Shown here: positions 40,268-51,082 of the stretch, in pieces
Layout: each line of letters begins with the position of its first letter
Position numbering within the stretch: position 1 is the stretch's first letter
Source: Diplonema japonicum
Lineage: Eukaryota > Euglenozoa > Diplonemea > Diplonemida > Diplonemidae
DNA length: 64,000 nucleotides
Reading direction: 5' to 3'
Assembly: GCA_964019335.1 (NCBI GenBank)
Contig: OZ025676.1
Span: 186,001-250,000, forward strand
Made by a program: the position numbers and the translations under genes
The notes under the pieces: generated by a model
What the model was told of the DNA's origin: nothing
What the model saw: the letters and a program-made list of their open reading frames with translations, nothing else
The model's database searches: none

Positions 40268-41040
40268 GGTAAGGATGTGGGGGGGGGGGGAAATATGTAT
40301 TATTCTCTTCCCCTCCCCCTGCCTTTTTTTTTTGAGAAAGGTTAGCAGCGATTTAATCAACAAAAAACTTTTTTTTTTAAAAAAAATATATATGAGTAGT
40401 GGTGTCATACACAGCACGTTGTCTCAATGGATTTGTACCGTGTGCAAACGAATGCTAAGTACTGACGCTTTTTTTTTTTTTTTTTTTTTTTTTTCCCTTG
40501 GAAGAAACTGAGGTTCGAAGGAAGGGGGGGGAGGGGGGAAAGAGAACAAGAAAAAGTTAAAATCTTTTGTTTGTGTTTTTTGTTGTATCTTTTTAAAGGT
40601 TGGTACTACAGTAATTAAGGGCCGCTTTTGCAAGATTAGCCATCATAAAAAAAATCTTTTTTAAAAAAAAGCATGTCTTTGACGGGAGCTGTAGCAATTT
40701 TGTGACAGGACCGCCTTTGAGCGGCAATCACCCACATATTGTTGGCCTCTTCAGCGTGAAACCAATACAAACAAAAAAAAAAAAAAAAAACTAAATTTTA
40801 GAACAAACAAACAAACAGATCTCTTCCGTGGTACCACCAACGGTATTTCAAAATAAGAAAATTGTATCCCTGCGGCACTGATGTATGAAATAAATCAAGA
40901 AGGGAACAAAAAAAAAATAGAGAGCTTTTCTATCCGTCCCCCCACCCCACCCCATTTTTCTTTCTTCAGTTGGTTCGCTTTCTCATGTCAAATCAAACAC
41001 TTCCCCTCCCCCCCTTTTCTTTTTCATGGATTCTTCTTTC
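40203..41040 (-). other. Spacer with possible small spliced gene(s)
   Basis: Between T, A and C runs are three coding-like islands on the minus strand. One at about 40800-40860 reads AAGIQFSYFEIPLVVPRKRS. One at about 40675-40775 reads WFHAEEANNMWVIAAQRRSC then HKIATAPVKDM. One at about 40595-40650 reads MMANLAKAALNY. A fourth near 40405-40470 reads RQYLAFVCTRYKSIETTC before a GTATGA donor. Pyrimidine-AG acceptors precede some of them. I could not join them in one frame, and the products are unknown. Confidence 0.3.
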
Positions 41041-41237
41041 TCATCGGTGGAAGTGGAAGCGCAACTGTTTTTTTTTTTTTCTTTTTTTTTTTTCATCCAC
41101 GGAAAAAGAAAACACACCTTTCCCAGTCGGGTTCGGAGAAGTCACGTTAGGCGGGGGGTTCGCAGGGCCGCTGCGTTCACTAGAATCATGGTACTGCCCA
41201 ACATCTTGGTGGTATTCTTGCGCAGGCTGGAATAGTG

Positions 41238-41311
<74 letters not shown>

Positions 41312-42299
41312 TTTTATTTACCTGCATCGCCTTCATAATCTGCTCCCTCGACCCAAGCTCCTGGAAGATCTGCGGTGTGGCGAGGGGTTCCTCAGGCTGC
41401 GCCTCCCAATTGGTTATGAAGCGCATTTTAAGCGCCTGCGACGCTGTGAGACGCTTGCTCGGCGCGATGGTGAGCAGGCCCTCAACAAGCTCCTTCGCAT
41501 CTTCAGAGATGTTTCGCCAGCGTGCGTCGGGGAACAACACACCACGGTCGATTTTCTTGAGAAGCTCCTCACGCTCCGCCTTGGAGCGGATCTGCCCAGT
41601 AAAAGGGGGCGTCCCAGCAAGCATGATATAAAGCACAACGCCAATACTCCACATGTCCAAGAACTTAGCATCATGAGACGTTGTCAACAAAGGCCGCACA
41701 CCATGCATTTGAATTCCTCTGATAATCTCTGGAGCGATGTAAAAGGAAGTCCCGCATGGGGTGGCGTGGACCATGTCCTTGGAGAGGACCTTGGCAAGCC
41801 CGAAGTCAGCAAGACGGATGTCGTTGACATCATTGATGAGAATATTTTCGGGTTTTATGTCACGGTGCACAATGGAGTGGTCGTGGAGGTACTTGACAGC
41901 AAGAAGAAGCGCTTTGCACACTTTGGATGCGTCTTGTTCGCAAAGTTTCTTCTCGGTCCGGATCCACTCGTATAGGTCTGTGCCCATCTTCTCTAGTACC
42001 ATGTAGACGTGTTCGTCGGTCTCAGCGCATTCGTACATTTTGACGATTTGAGGGATGTTCACCCTTCGGAGGATCTCCTTTTCGTGGGCGACCATCTCGG
42101 CCTTCTTCCCGGTCAGGGTTTTTTTCGACATCACTTTTATCGCTCTTGGTTGGCCCGTGCGCTTGCACTTCGCGAACACCACCTTTGAAAACGCCCCCGT
42201 CCCGATCACGTCGCCTTCGTCAAACTCATAACAATCCTGGATATTGCTAATCCTCACCGCAGGCGACGCTGGTATCACGTCTTGACTAGAGCCAGACAT
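41041..42299 (-). CDS. CAMK-like Ser/Thr protein kinase 1
   Basis: Two exons, 42299-41322 and 41226-41041, 387 residues. The kinase domain (about 25-295) has the Gly loop GTGAFSKVVFAK, the Lys in PRAIKVMSKK, HRDIKPENILI, the DFG motif in LADFGLAKV and APE in YIAPEIIRG. It also has a W-S-GVVLY subdomain IX. All catalytic residues are present. An insert after APE (IQMHGVRPLLTTSHDAKF) is shared with kinase 2 at 48642-49763, showing that they are paralogues. Exon 2 adds a Pro/Ser-rich tail (PAQEYHQDVGQYHDSSERSG). The intron (41227-41321, 95 nt) consists mainly of (TA)32; donor GTAAAT, acceptor CCAG. Substrates are unknown. The exact C-terminus past the A-rich DNA is less certain, but the same TGA is reached with or without a second small intron. 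Confidence 0.85.
41239..41302. repeat. (TA)32 microsatellite inside a kinase intron
   Basis: 64 bases of pure TA lying wholly within the intron of kinase 1. The Ile-Tyr repeat frames running through it are artefacts. Confidence 0.95.
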
Positions 42300-42536
42300 T
42301 TTTTCTTTTTTTTTTTCCCCCCGAAAGTCTCTGTTCGCAGAATTTCTTTTCTTCCACCCGTGACCCCACCATGGGGGGGGGGGGGGGGGGGGGGGTTTCC
42401 CCACTATGGAACAGGATTTGCCAATCGACGAAAACAGCCGTAAATAAACCGGACAAGGAAAACGGTGGGAAAAAAAAACGAATAAAAAAAAAAAAAAAAA
42501 AACTACACTCATGACAATTTTTTGATCTCCGGGGCT

Positions 42537-43490
42537 CTATAGGGCAATTCGAACACCCAACCCAAGTTCCGCCTGAAGGTAGTCGTACGCTGGGAACGAC
42601 ACGGCCCACAACAACATGTTCCTCAAAAGAGCAGGGGCGACCCCGATGTAAAAGTTCGACATCCCACGCTGCTGTATTAAGGTGACAGACTGAAAGACAG
42701 AAGGGGAGATCATCTGCCGAGGCGACTCGTGCCACTTGAAAGGGTACGACGAGACCCTAATATGCGCAACTTCTAATGGGTGGGAGAAGAACGTTTTTGC
42801 AGCTCCTGCCAAGGCCCCCGCCACTGCCATATCAGTGGTGGTAAGCCGTCTGCAGTGCGTTGCCCAATAAAGGTAATATTCATAAGTGGAGAAAAAAGCA
42901 GCCCAGCCAACGACCCCAACTGCCATGTACCCTTGAACGTATGATAAGGCGTCCCACCCCAGCCATTTTATATTGGACTTTACGGTACGCCGTGGGGTAT
43001 AATTTTGGATTTTTGCCATTTCTTGCTGAATGAGCAGCTGGTTCAGGACTGTTTTAAAACAGGCTTCTGTACCCCCGATAACAGCCCCGGCAACTATACC
43101 TATTCTGAGTAATTCAAGAAACATGTCTTGGGTTGAAAAGATTGCCCGATTCTGACCCTGGCAGAAAAGTCCGGTGTTGAACTTGTCGTGAGTGCATCTT
43201 ACGATTTTTGTTTTTTCGTAAATAAGAGGTATCATCAGTCGCATGCAACATGCCTCCACTGCAGTGACCGTCCACCCCCTCATCAAGCCTTCCTTGATCG
43301 CTTTCTTCACTATCCCTCTTTTTACCCCGGACTCTCTCAGGCCGTTCTGAACTAGTCTCACCTTCAATACTTCCAATGGGTGAACCGCCAGGCTGGTTGC
43401 CGCCCACACCCCTGCGCCTAGTATTATGTTTTCCTTCTTTTCGCTGAAGAAGAGTGTTGGGTTTCTCCCCTTGGTCATGAAGAAATCCAT
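42537..43490 (-). CDS. Mitochondrial carrier family protein
   Basis: Single exon, 317 residues, the usual carrier length. The signature PxE..K occurs as HPLEVLKVRLV (about residue 37-47) in the first repeat and as HPLEVAHIRV (about 235-245) in the last. The middle repeat is degenerate (GGTEACFKTVLNQLL). Small-residue helix motifs (GAGVWAATSLAV, AGALAGAAKTFF) fit the six-helix fold. Carriers exchange metabolites across the mitochondrial inner membrane. The substrate-contact residues are too diverged to predict which one. The ATG is preceded by a 19-20 base A run. Confidence 0.8.
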   Translation of the reverse strand: MDFFMTKGRNPTLFFSEKKENIILGAGVWAATSLAVHPLEVLKVRLVQNGLRESGVKRGIVKKAIKEGLMRGWTVTAVEACCMRLMIPLIYEKTKIVRCTHDKFNTGLFCQGQNRAIFSTQDMFLELLRIGIVAGAVIGGTEACFKTVLNQLLIQQEMAKIQNYTPRRTVKSNIKWLGWDALSYVQGYMAVGVVGWAAFFSTYEYYLYWATHCRRLTTTDMAVAGALAGAAKTFFSHPLEVAHIRVSSYPFKWHESPRQMISPSVFQSVTLIQQRGMSNFYIGVAPALLRNMLLWAVSFPAYDYLQAELGLGVRIAL

Positions 43491-44160
43491 TTTTTTTTTT
43501 TTTTTGCCTCGCCCTCCCCTGGCCGCCTCCTTTTCTCCCTGCGCCTGGTTGTTGTGTAAGATGGAATGTTGCGGACGAAAAATCAGTGCTTTGGGGGGGG
43601 TTTTTTTTTATATTAAAAAAAAGAAGGGGGGGGAGGGGACAAAAAAGCGTAAGTATCAGTAAATGAAAACAGATTCCCCGCATGGCGAAGGGATCGATGT
43701 CGGGGGTGCCTGTTAGTATAAAAAAAAAAAAAAAGGAAGGTGGAATGGGGAGCCAAACAACAGAGCAGGGTATTTCTTTTTTTTATTAAAAGTTTGCTTC
43801 TTTCTTTTTTTTTCTTCCCCGAGAACTTTTAATGAACCTGGGGGCTTAGGTGAAATACGGATCCCCGTGGATTTCAGGGGGGGGGGGGGGAGAAGAAGAA
43901 AGCTATTTATTCACAACAAATAATGTATTTTTTTCTGTCACACGAGTGAAGGACATAAAAAAAAAACTCACTAGCGCCGGCCGAAGACTGAGCGTGAATT
44001 TCTTTTAATTCAAGAGAGTGACAGAAAACTCATTGGGGCGTTGGGGCGTGAATAAAGTTGCTGAAGCTTTTTTTTTTTTTTTTTTTTTTTTTCCCCTCTC
44101 CTCAATTTTTACTGCCATACGTCCCTTTAAAAAAAAAAAAGGCCCGAAAAAAAAAAAAAC
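43491..44160. other. Homopolymer-rich spacer
   Basis: G, A and T runs with an ordinary-composition island at 43655-43720 and 43960-44060. On the minus strand, pyrimidine runs ending in AG near 43600-43660 could be splice acceptors for the carrier transcript. No gene was recognised. Confidence 0.5.
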
Positions 44161-44164
44161 TCGA

Positions 44165-47100
44165 TCTATTTTTGCGGTGCGCTGGTTGGTGCCCACCGTG
44201 GACGGGGGATCCTACACGTGCCTGTCACCATTCTGCGGTTGCATCCTGGTGCCGGCCGTCGGGGTTTGCCTGTCCGTCATGGACGGCATCTGCGCTAAGA
44301 ACATCGGTCGCAGTCCCTCCAAATAGGGGGCTGTTTGGGTTGACGAGAACAAGGGTCTCTTGTCGTAGCCATGCATCGCTGGTGCGCCCAGGTTTCTCAG
44401 GGAGTGTACTCTGGTCATCCTTCTTGCCGGGAAGCCGCTTTTGTTGCCCTTTGCCGCACATGCTTGCACTCTATTGAGGATGTACCGCAGACGTGCGGCT
44501 TTTCTCCAACAGACTGCTCTCCCCATGTTCCCCGTATAAGGATATACCGGTCGTCATCTCAAAATCAATTGCCAGCTCCATCGTGGTGATTGACGTCTTC
44601 TTCGATCCTAGGTACCACCTCAGACCTTGCAGCCAGGGTAGCACATGTTTCAACTGCTTTTTCAGTATCTCACCCGTTGCTCCGTGCGCAACAAGCATCT
44701 CCTCCGTCGGTACCGGGCATCTTGTTCCGGTCGTCGTCCTTCCAAGGATATGGTCTTATAACATGCACCGTCCTCTCCGCTGCTCTACTGTCACGCAACG
44801 CCACCACTCGCACCAGGTAGCTCTGCACCAGTCGCGCTTGTTTCTGCACTTCCGCTCCCGTTCCTCTCACCACTACACCGTGTAGCGCCGTTGCTTTCGG
44901 CAGCCCTTCTCTTTTGACCTCCGCGTACACACTTTCCTGCTGCGCTTGTCTCGCAGGGGCACACTCCCACAGCGCGTGCTCTGTGATCTGCTCCGTCGTC
45001 TCCGCCTGGTGGTCGCAGACATCACATGTGAGCTTGTCTGCCACATCAAGCTTCTTGCTCCATACTTTTGGGTGTACCGTGAAGATCGCTCCACAGATGA
45101 CCCTCCTCGTTCTGAAAGCACTTAGCGGGTGTCTGGCCAGTGTTTTTCTCCACATGCTGTTCGTAAGAGGATGTGCCCCCTTCTCTGCGTCCTCAAACGT
45201 TGGTCGACAGCTTACGAGTTGTTTCATGATAGCAGGTCTCAGCACCTCCCTCACCTGGTGCTTCCTCTCGTGCGCCGACTTCTCGTACAGGCCCTCCATG
45301 AACTGCCACTTCTTCTCTACTAGCGGTAGCCACCTGCGTACGGCCGTTCCCACTGGCCCCACTGCTGGTAGCTCCGTATCTTCATATATCTGAGCTATCT
45401 TCTTGATTCGGCTCCATAGCTCCTCCGACCCTCTCCCCTCTCTCACGATGCAGTTGATCGCGGTGTAGCAAACTTTCGCTTCAGGTAGGGCTGTGTGGCC
45501 AGGTAGCGCTGAGTAGGGCAATCGGGTTCCTCATCGTAAAGTGCGGGCCCCACAAGGCCTTCGCAGCCGCCGTCCTAAGTCTTTTCAGCAGGTCTTCAGA
45601 CGGCTCAGCGTACGTCGCTCCGTATAGGCATGCTGGCAGCACCGTGCCGAGTAACATTTCCGTCTTGTTATGAAACGTGAGTGGTAGCGCGCCGAGTCGC
45701 GCAAGTTCGTCTTCCGCCGATTTTGTCTTCGTGAGTCGGTGTTTCCCGTCTGTGCATAGCATTACACCCAACGACTTCACCTCTTGTTTGACCTTGAAGG
45801 ACATGTCAGAGCATTCTAACTTCTCCTCTAGTTCATCCGTTTTTGTGGTGAACGCATGTGATTTGTCCACATTTAGTAGCATGCCCGTTGCGTTACAGAA
45901 CTCCACCGTTTTTTCTGCTGCAGCTTTGAGGGCCTTCCTGAGAATTGCGAGCAAGTAGGCATCATCGGCGTATGATAAGGACCATGCCCCCGGCACTTCA
46001 ACTGTCACACACCTCACCATCACCGACACCATCGCGTTCACCATGATGACGGATATCGGGCAGCCTTGTAGAATCCCGTTCGTCACACGGAACTCGCGCC
46101 CTACACCGATTGGGAACCGGAAACGTCGTTTCATGCGCGCGTACATCCCTCGTAGCGGCCTCAAGATTCGGCCGTGCATTCCTAGGTCTTCCATCAACCC
46201 AAACGCCACCTCCTGCGGGATGCGATCAAAGCACTTGACAAAGTCTAGCGCTAAACCATTCAGCGGTATTTGATGTAGCAGCGCCTCCTCCAGTTGCGTG
46301 CTGAGCTCCATTAGCAAGCTGTCGGTTCCTCTTTTCGGCCTGAAGCCATGCTGCGTTGGGTGTATCCATCCTTCCTGCCACGGAATGATGTTCTGTAGCC
46401 TGGCACATGCCCACAGCCTGTAGACCGCGCTTGTCACTGTTATCGGTCTGTGGTTCAGCGGCGTCTTCTCTCCGCCTTTCGGCACTAAGGTGACAAGAGC
46501 TGTGAGCAGAGCCTCTGGCCATCTGCCACTTACCTCAATCACATTGAACATCTTTGCCCACGCATCAAGCAGCACTTGTGGCATGGCTCGTAGCTCCGCC
46601 ATTCTCCATCCATCGACACCTGGAGAGGTCTTCTTTGTTTTCTTCATCAGCACCTCTCGCAAGTCGCTCCCCGTCAGCGGGAGCAAGGCCATCTCGTTCT
46701 TCTCGATGTATGCACCGTATCGTTCTTTGAAGTCTTGGTACTTCGGCTCTCCGCCCTCTTCGTACAGGCAGAAGATCCTGTCCCATTCCTCGTGCATCAT
46801 CCCATCCATCTCTCTGAGGTCCGCCGTCATCGCCCCCTCGCTGTTCGCCACGGCTTGTGCTCCTGCCGTTTGGGAGTTCCTCACAAAGGCCGTCATCCTC
46901 CGCCTTTCCTCGCGGAAGTGTGTGTTCAAACGCTCTTCATACTTTGCTTCCCTCCGCATTCTCGCTCTCTTGTCAAGCTCCCGCACCCTTTGTGCTAGGG
47001 CTTCGTCCAGCCGTTGTACTTCAATCAGTGCCTCGTCCAGGTCCCCTTTCAGCAGGTCCCTTTCTGTCTCCAAGTTCCAATCTAGCTTCCGGACGCCTTC

Positions 47101-48129
47101 ACACACGTTTTTCCACGTGTTCATGGTTGCGTTCGCCAGAGCTCCAATCGACCCGTTTCTCAACACTGTCGTCAGCTCCTTGTCAAGGTGTCGTGTTTTC
47201 CTCATGATTGCACTAGCAGCTTTTTGCTTCCCCACCACCGCTCCTATCGCCCCTCTGGCGGACTTCGCTGTGATGCATCTCTCCACGGGCTTGTTCACTG
47301 CCGCTCTCCCTCTATATGGCCGTTGTTGTTCCACTCCCGTAACACCATATCGCTCGGTCAGGTCAGCTAGCTTTGTGTAGAGCTTGTCCGTGTCACCCTC
47401 TTGACAAAGCTCGTCATATCCCGCCTCTTGGAGTAGTCGTTCCGCAAGTTCGTCGTCACGTTTCATCGGCAGCTCTTTTGGTACGAAGTACCTGAAGGTG
47501 CGCTGTTTGATCCCCGGTATACATATTTTGACTGACAGGCACCTATGCTCGTTTGTATGCACCGTGTCGTGGACCCATGTTCGTTGCAACCCGGCAGCAG
47601 CTATCGGGTTGAGTAGGGCGTAGTCAATCCTCGTTCGTGTGTTCGTTGCTTGCCTGACGAATGTGTGCTCAGGCCCCTTGTCCTCATCCAGTGCCTGCAG
47701 TGCCGCTGCGTCGACCCAGTCGTTGGCGACAGCTTGTTGTAGAACTGGTGAGTCCTGCACCTCAGTGTTCATGTCTCCCAGAACCATAATGGGCACCTCT
47801 CCCAGCAGGCTTCGCATCTCGTTCAGAATCTTGTCCAGCAACCGTTCTCTCTTCGTCTTGTTCTGGTGCCCAGAGTGGCAGCAGACCACGAACAAGTGTA
47901 GCCATGTGTCTCGTCCGTCGAGATTGACCATTGCATGTAACCACCTGCCGTCCTCTTTCGCCGATGCAGCTTTCTGCAGTATGGTTGGTCTGTTCTCGCC
48001 CATTGTCCTTTCAACGCCTCTAGGTCATGCTTGGTCTTCGGTGATGCAAATATCGCCCTCCTGTTCCATCCGATCACCGCCTTTGTCCTCCCGATGGACC
48101 GTAGTGTGTGCACCCTTGTGCTCAACTAA
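44165..48129 (-). mobile_element. Non-LTR retrotransposon (APE endonuclease + reverse transcriptase), inactive
   Basis: The minus strand carries one long ORF broken into pieces. An N-terminal endonuclease start (about 48125-47990) shifts frame into 48003-45481. There the APE-type endonuclease motifs MVLGDMNTEV and TRIDYALLNP are seen. The reverse transcriptase follows (HRPITVTSAVYRLWACARLQ; QHGFRPKRGTDS; LALDFVKCFDRIP; GCPISVIMVNAM; catalytic SYADDAYLL). A frameshift near 45500 leads to the C-terminal part (45521-44670) with a zinc knuckle CDVCDHQAETTEQITEHALWEC abbreviated here as C-x2-C...H-x4-C type. Two further shifts near 44680 and 44520 precede the terminal segment. The N-terminal endonuclease residues are missing, so it is 5'-truncated and dead, although the YADD is intact. 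No RNase H domain was seen. Confidence 0.85.
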
Positions 48130-48148
48130 ACTACCGTTGTGTGTCGCA

Positions 48149-48573
48149 TTAAAGAGTGTACACCAACTGTTTTCTTTCAGACAAGATGGTGCTCTGCGCC
48201 TCCAGTCTAATCCGCTCCAAGGAGTTTTCTAAGTTGCTAATATGAGCTTGTTGGGCTGTTTTGTGCTCTGATCGAACACGACCAACCTTCACCCATTGCC
48301 GCTTTCTGTGGATTTCTGCCAGCCTGAGGTTAGGGTGCTCGGACGTGATGCGCTTCGTCTTCAGATTGAGGTACTGCTTTGTGCCATCTGACTGTGTTTG
48401 CGCCGACCATTCGGAGTCCAAGGGTACCTCCGTCAGGCACACTTTTGTCATCTTTTCTTCCCACATCTTCCACTCCTTCTTAAAGTTCGATTCTTCTTCT
48501 GTACCATCAGACCCACACCTCCAAAAAAAAAAATCGGGCCACGGTCAAAGTAATCATCTGAAGGATTCCACAT
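48149..48573 (-). CDS. WW-domain-like small protein, frame broken at a T run
   Basis: From 48536 down to a TAA at 48151-48149 the minus strand is open. It contains a WW-like module: LDSEWSAQTQSDGTKQYLNL then KTKRITSEHPNLRL (W, G, aromatic, N, T, HP in the right spacing). A basic helical tail follows (LENSLERIRLEAQ). An upstream ATG at 48573 starts MWNPSDDYFDRGPI in another frame. The two frames meet at an 11-base T run (48523-48533), where one more base would join them, so a sequencing indel or real frameshift is likely. WW domains bind Pro-rich peptides; the first Trp is present and the second is replaced by His-Pro. The gene ends about 20 bases from the retrotransposon and may be truncated by it. 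Confidence 0.45.
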
Positions 48574-48641
48574 TTACTGGGCACAGTTCTTGCCAATTCA
48601 AAAGAACAAAATGAAGGGAAAAAAAAAAAAGAAAAAAAAAA

Positions 48642-49763
48642 CTATTGCACTGAAGCTGGATCTTGTGCCAGTTTAGGGCGCGAACGACGGAGCTTCATGG
48701 GATTCGAAGGCTTCGGGATGGGCGCCGGCCGTGCAGCATTTTCCGGAGCAACAGTTTGGCTTACAGGTTCAGGGGCGGGGTCTAGCTCTGTGTCGCAAGT
48801 GGCTATCAGACTAGAAAGGTGCTCTTTTACCTCGGATGTGGTCAGCACCTGCCCAGGGACAACTTCAGTGCTTTGACCTGGTTTAAGGAAAGGATGCTTG
48901 AGACATTTACGTGCAGTCGGTCGGTCAGACGCGTCGACAGAAAGAAGCTCAGAAATGAAATCCTTCGCATTTTCCGACACCGTTATCCACCTGCTATTGG
49001 GGAACAACACCCCCCTGTCGATTTTCTTCAGCAGCATCGTTCTATCTTCTTGCGTCTTCACCGCCCCGTAAAACGGAGGGACACCGCTGAGGGAAATGTA
49101 GCAAACGACACCGGTGCTCCAGACATCGATGAACTTCACCTCCTCTCGGGTTGTATTTCTGGGTTTAAGTCCTTGCAATTGAATTCCTCTAATAACTTCT
49201 GGTGCCATGTAGTAGGAAGTTCCGATTGGGGTTGCATTTACAGTGTAGGCTTCTAAGATTTTGGCAACGCCAAAATCAGCAAGACAGACATCATCAACAC
49301 CATTGAGCAGGATATTCTCTGGTTTAATGTCTCTGTGCACAATGCAATTGTCATGGAGGTACGAAACACCTTCGAGGACCGATTTGATTATCTTTGATGT
49401 ATCTGACTCTGTCAGTGTCTGATTCGCCTTAATGTGTTCATAGAGGTCGGTCTGCATCCTGTCAAGTACCATGTGCACGTGAGTGGCCGTTTCCACACAT
49501 TCGTACAATTTGATTATGTTGCGGTGCTTGGAAAACCTCAAGATCTCCCTCTCGTGGCACATCATGCTGTACTTCTTGCCCTTCAGGTTCTCCCTCTCGA
49601 ACACCTTGATCGCAACAGGTTTACCGGTTTCCCTCACCGACCCGGCCACTACCCTTGCAAAACCCCCCACTCCAAGCACATCCTCATCATCCACATCGTA
49701 CTTTGTTGAAATATCGTCGCACTGAACCACAGGCGAGGGTTCTATCTTTTCTTGCGTGGTCAT
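48642..49763 (-). CDS. CAMK-like Ser/Thr protein kinase 2
   Basis: Single exon, 373 residues. The kinase domain (about 25-290) has GVGGFARVVAGS, the Lys in VAIKVFERE, HRDIKPENILL, LADFGVAKI and YMAPEVIRG, all intact. It shares with kinase 1 the post-APE insert (IQLQGLKPRNTTREEVKF) and KKIDRGVLFP, so the two are paralogues about 6 kb apart. The C-terminal tail is Pro-rich and basic (APIPKPSNPMKLRRSRPKL). No calmodulin-binding or EF-hand region was identified. On the sense strand a T-rich tract ending CTTACAG lies about 75 bases before the ATG and could be a trans- or cis-splice acceptor. Confidence 0.88.
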   Translation of the reverse strand: MTTQEKIEPSPVVQCDDISTKYDVDDEDVLGVGGFARVVAGSVRETGKPVAIKVFERENLKGKKYSMMCHEREILRFSKHRNIIKLYECVETATHVHMVLDRMQTDLYEHIKANQTLTESDTSKIIKSVLEGVSYLHDNCIVHRDIKPENILLNGVDDVCLADFGVAKILEAYTVNATPIGTSYYMAPEVIRGIQLQGLKPRNTTREEVKFIDVWSTGVVCYISLSGVPPFYGAVKTQEDRTMLLKKIDRGVLFPNSRWITVSENAKDFISELLSVDASDRPTARKCLKHPFLKPGQSTEVVPGQVLTTSEVKEHLSSLIATCDTELDPAPEPVSQTVAPENAARPAPIPKPSNPMKLRRSRPKLAQDPASVQ

Positions 49764-50209
49764 TTATTATTTTTTTTTTCTTTTTTTTTCTTTGTGTGTG
49801 TGGACCGCCCTCCTGTTGTAGATAAATAACTGTAAGAAAAAAAAAAAAAGCTCCAGGACCGCCTTGCGTTTTTTCGGATTTTTTTCTCTCTCCCGCCGAA
49901 TGCTCCGGCAGCCATACCCGCAGACACCAGGTTGTCATGTAATAAAGCCAACAAAGGCTTCCCCCACGGTACGTGCATCCTACATAAGCAACGAAGGGTT
50001 TCCCCTTGCACTCCATCAAGTACTAACGATTTCGAGATGTCCTTCCATCGCTGCCGAGCTAACGAGAACCATAGCAGTTCTTGACGCGCCCTTCGACCTC
50101 CATAAAGTATCAGAAATTACATTAGAGTGTTAAACCTGTTAGTAATGTTTACGAATGCACAGGGGCCGCCGAGTGGCTACAATGTACAATAAAAAAATGA
50201 CAAGAGTCT
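49764..50209 (-). other. Spacer with possible small gene
   Basis: About 49890-50110 has ordinary composition and reads coding-like on the minus strand. One frame gives VPWGKPLLALLHDNLVSAG then MAAGAFGG; an upstream frame gives MVLVSSAAMEGHLEIV or MEVEGRVKNCYGS. A GTTAGC...TTAG segment of 41 nt could join the last to the first. I could not decide between these models or recognise the protein. Confidence 0.3.
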
Positions 50210-51082
50210 CTATGTAGTAACGGAGTCGAAGAGGTGCGTTTGGTTGGGGACGAGATTCGAGACCAAGGTTTGGAGTGTTGCCTCCTGCGCCTCGAGGATG
50301 GTCCGTCGCTTTTTAAGAGCAACGGACTCGGGGTGGAGGGATAGGTGTTCCTGCTGTGCAGTGATGACGTCCACCTCCTGATGGAGGAGAGCGAACTGTT
50401 TTCGGCACCAGCTCACCAACTCAGAGTTGTCCCCAAGGTTCCTGGTGGGTGTGGCTGCTTTTATGCTTCGTGTCGTTTGACCAATCGGAAGCTGCGGTGT
50501 GGGGGCTGCTGGGCTGCGTTCTTTAGGAGGCGGTGACATCCCCGGTGGCCTCCAAGGCGGCCGTGTGGGCGACACACCTCTTGTGTCCTCCGTACTTGCC
50601 TCTTGGGCACGGTTCTCCGAACCCCTCCTCCCTCTCTCAGCTCTTTTTGGTCGTTCCGGAGTGACCATCATTGGTGACGGCGGCAATGGTGACCTTTTCC
50701 CCACAGCATTAGTGCTCTGAGGAGGTGCTGCTTTCAGTTGCGGCGGTGCCAGCAACTTCGGCGATTGGTGGTGATAGCTGCTTGGTAGTTCGCTTCTCTC
50801 GGTGTAGCTTTTTGTGAGTGTAGCAGTGCCCCTTCGAGGGGTCGTGTGCCGTTCCCTCTCCGGGCTCTTGAAAGGATCGTCAAGGTACACAGCCCGTGTA
50901 GGCGAGGGGCTGCCGTTGAGCATCCGCAGACCCGACAGAGCTTCGCATAAATCTGCACTCGCCCGCAAGCACTGTGGGCTGATTCCCTCTAGCTGCGTGG
51001 TACTGGCACTGGGCGTCGCCGTCTGCCTGTCCGATGAGGTGTCTGACACACAACCGTCGAACATCTTACCAACCACCTGCAC
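50210..51082 (-). CDS. Pro/Ser/Thr-rich protein of unknown function
   Basis: Single frame, 290 residues. Most of the chain (about 50-220) is low-complexity, rich in Pro, Ser, Arg and Thr, with several SP and TP sites (NGSPSPTRAVYLDDPFKSPE, RSPLPPSPMMVTPERPKR). It is probably disordered and phosphorylated. The last about 65 residues are predicted helical (ELVSWCRKQFALLHQEVDVI, LKKRRTILEAQEATLQTL). No domain was recognised. The frame is supported by its length and by composition unlike the spacer. The ATG follows an A run; alternatives within the first residues cannot be excluded. Confidence 0.6.
   Translation of the reverse strand: MQVVGKMFDGCVSDTSSDRQTATPSASTTQLEGISPQCLRASADLCEALSGLRMLNGSPSPTRAVYLDDPFKSPERERHTTPRRGTATLTKSYTERSELPSSYHHQSPKLLAPPQLKAAPPQSTNAVGKRSPLPPSPMMVTPERPKRAERGRRGSENRAQEASTEDTRGVSPTRPPWRPPGMSPPPKERSPAAPTPQLPIGQTTRSIKAATPTRNLGDNSELVSWCRKQFALLHQEVDVITAQQEHLSLHPESVALKKRRTILEAQEATLQTLVSNLVPNQTHLFDSVTT

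Noticed and set aside
41238-41300. Ile-Tyr repeat protein tail on both strands
   Set aside because: It is translation of a (TA)32 microsatellite that lies in the intron of kinase 1.
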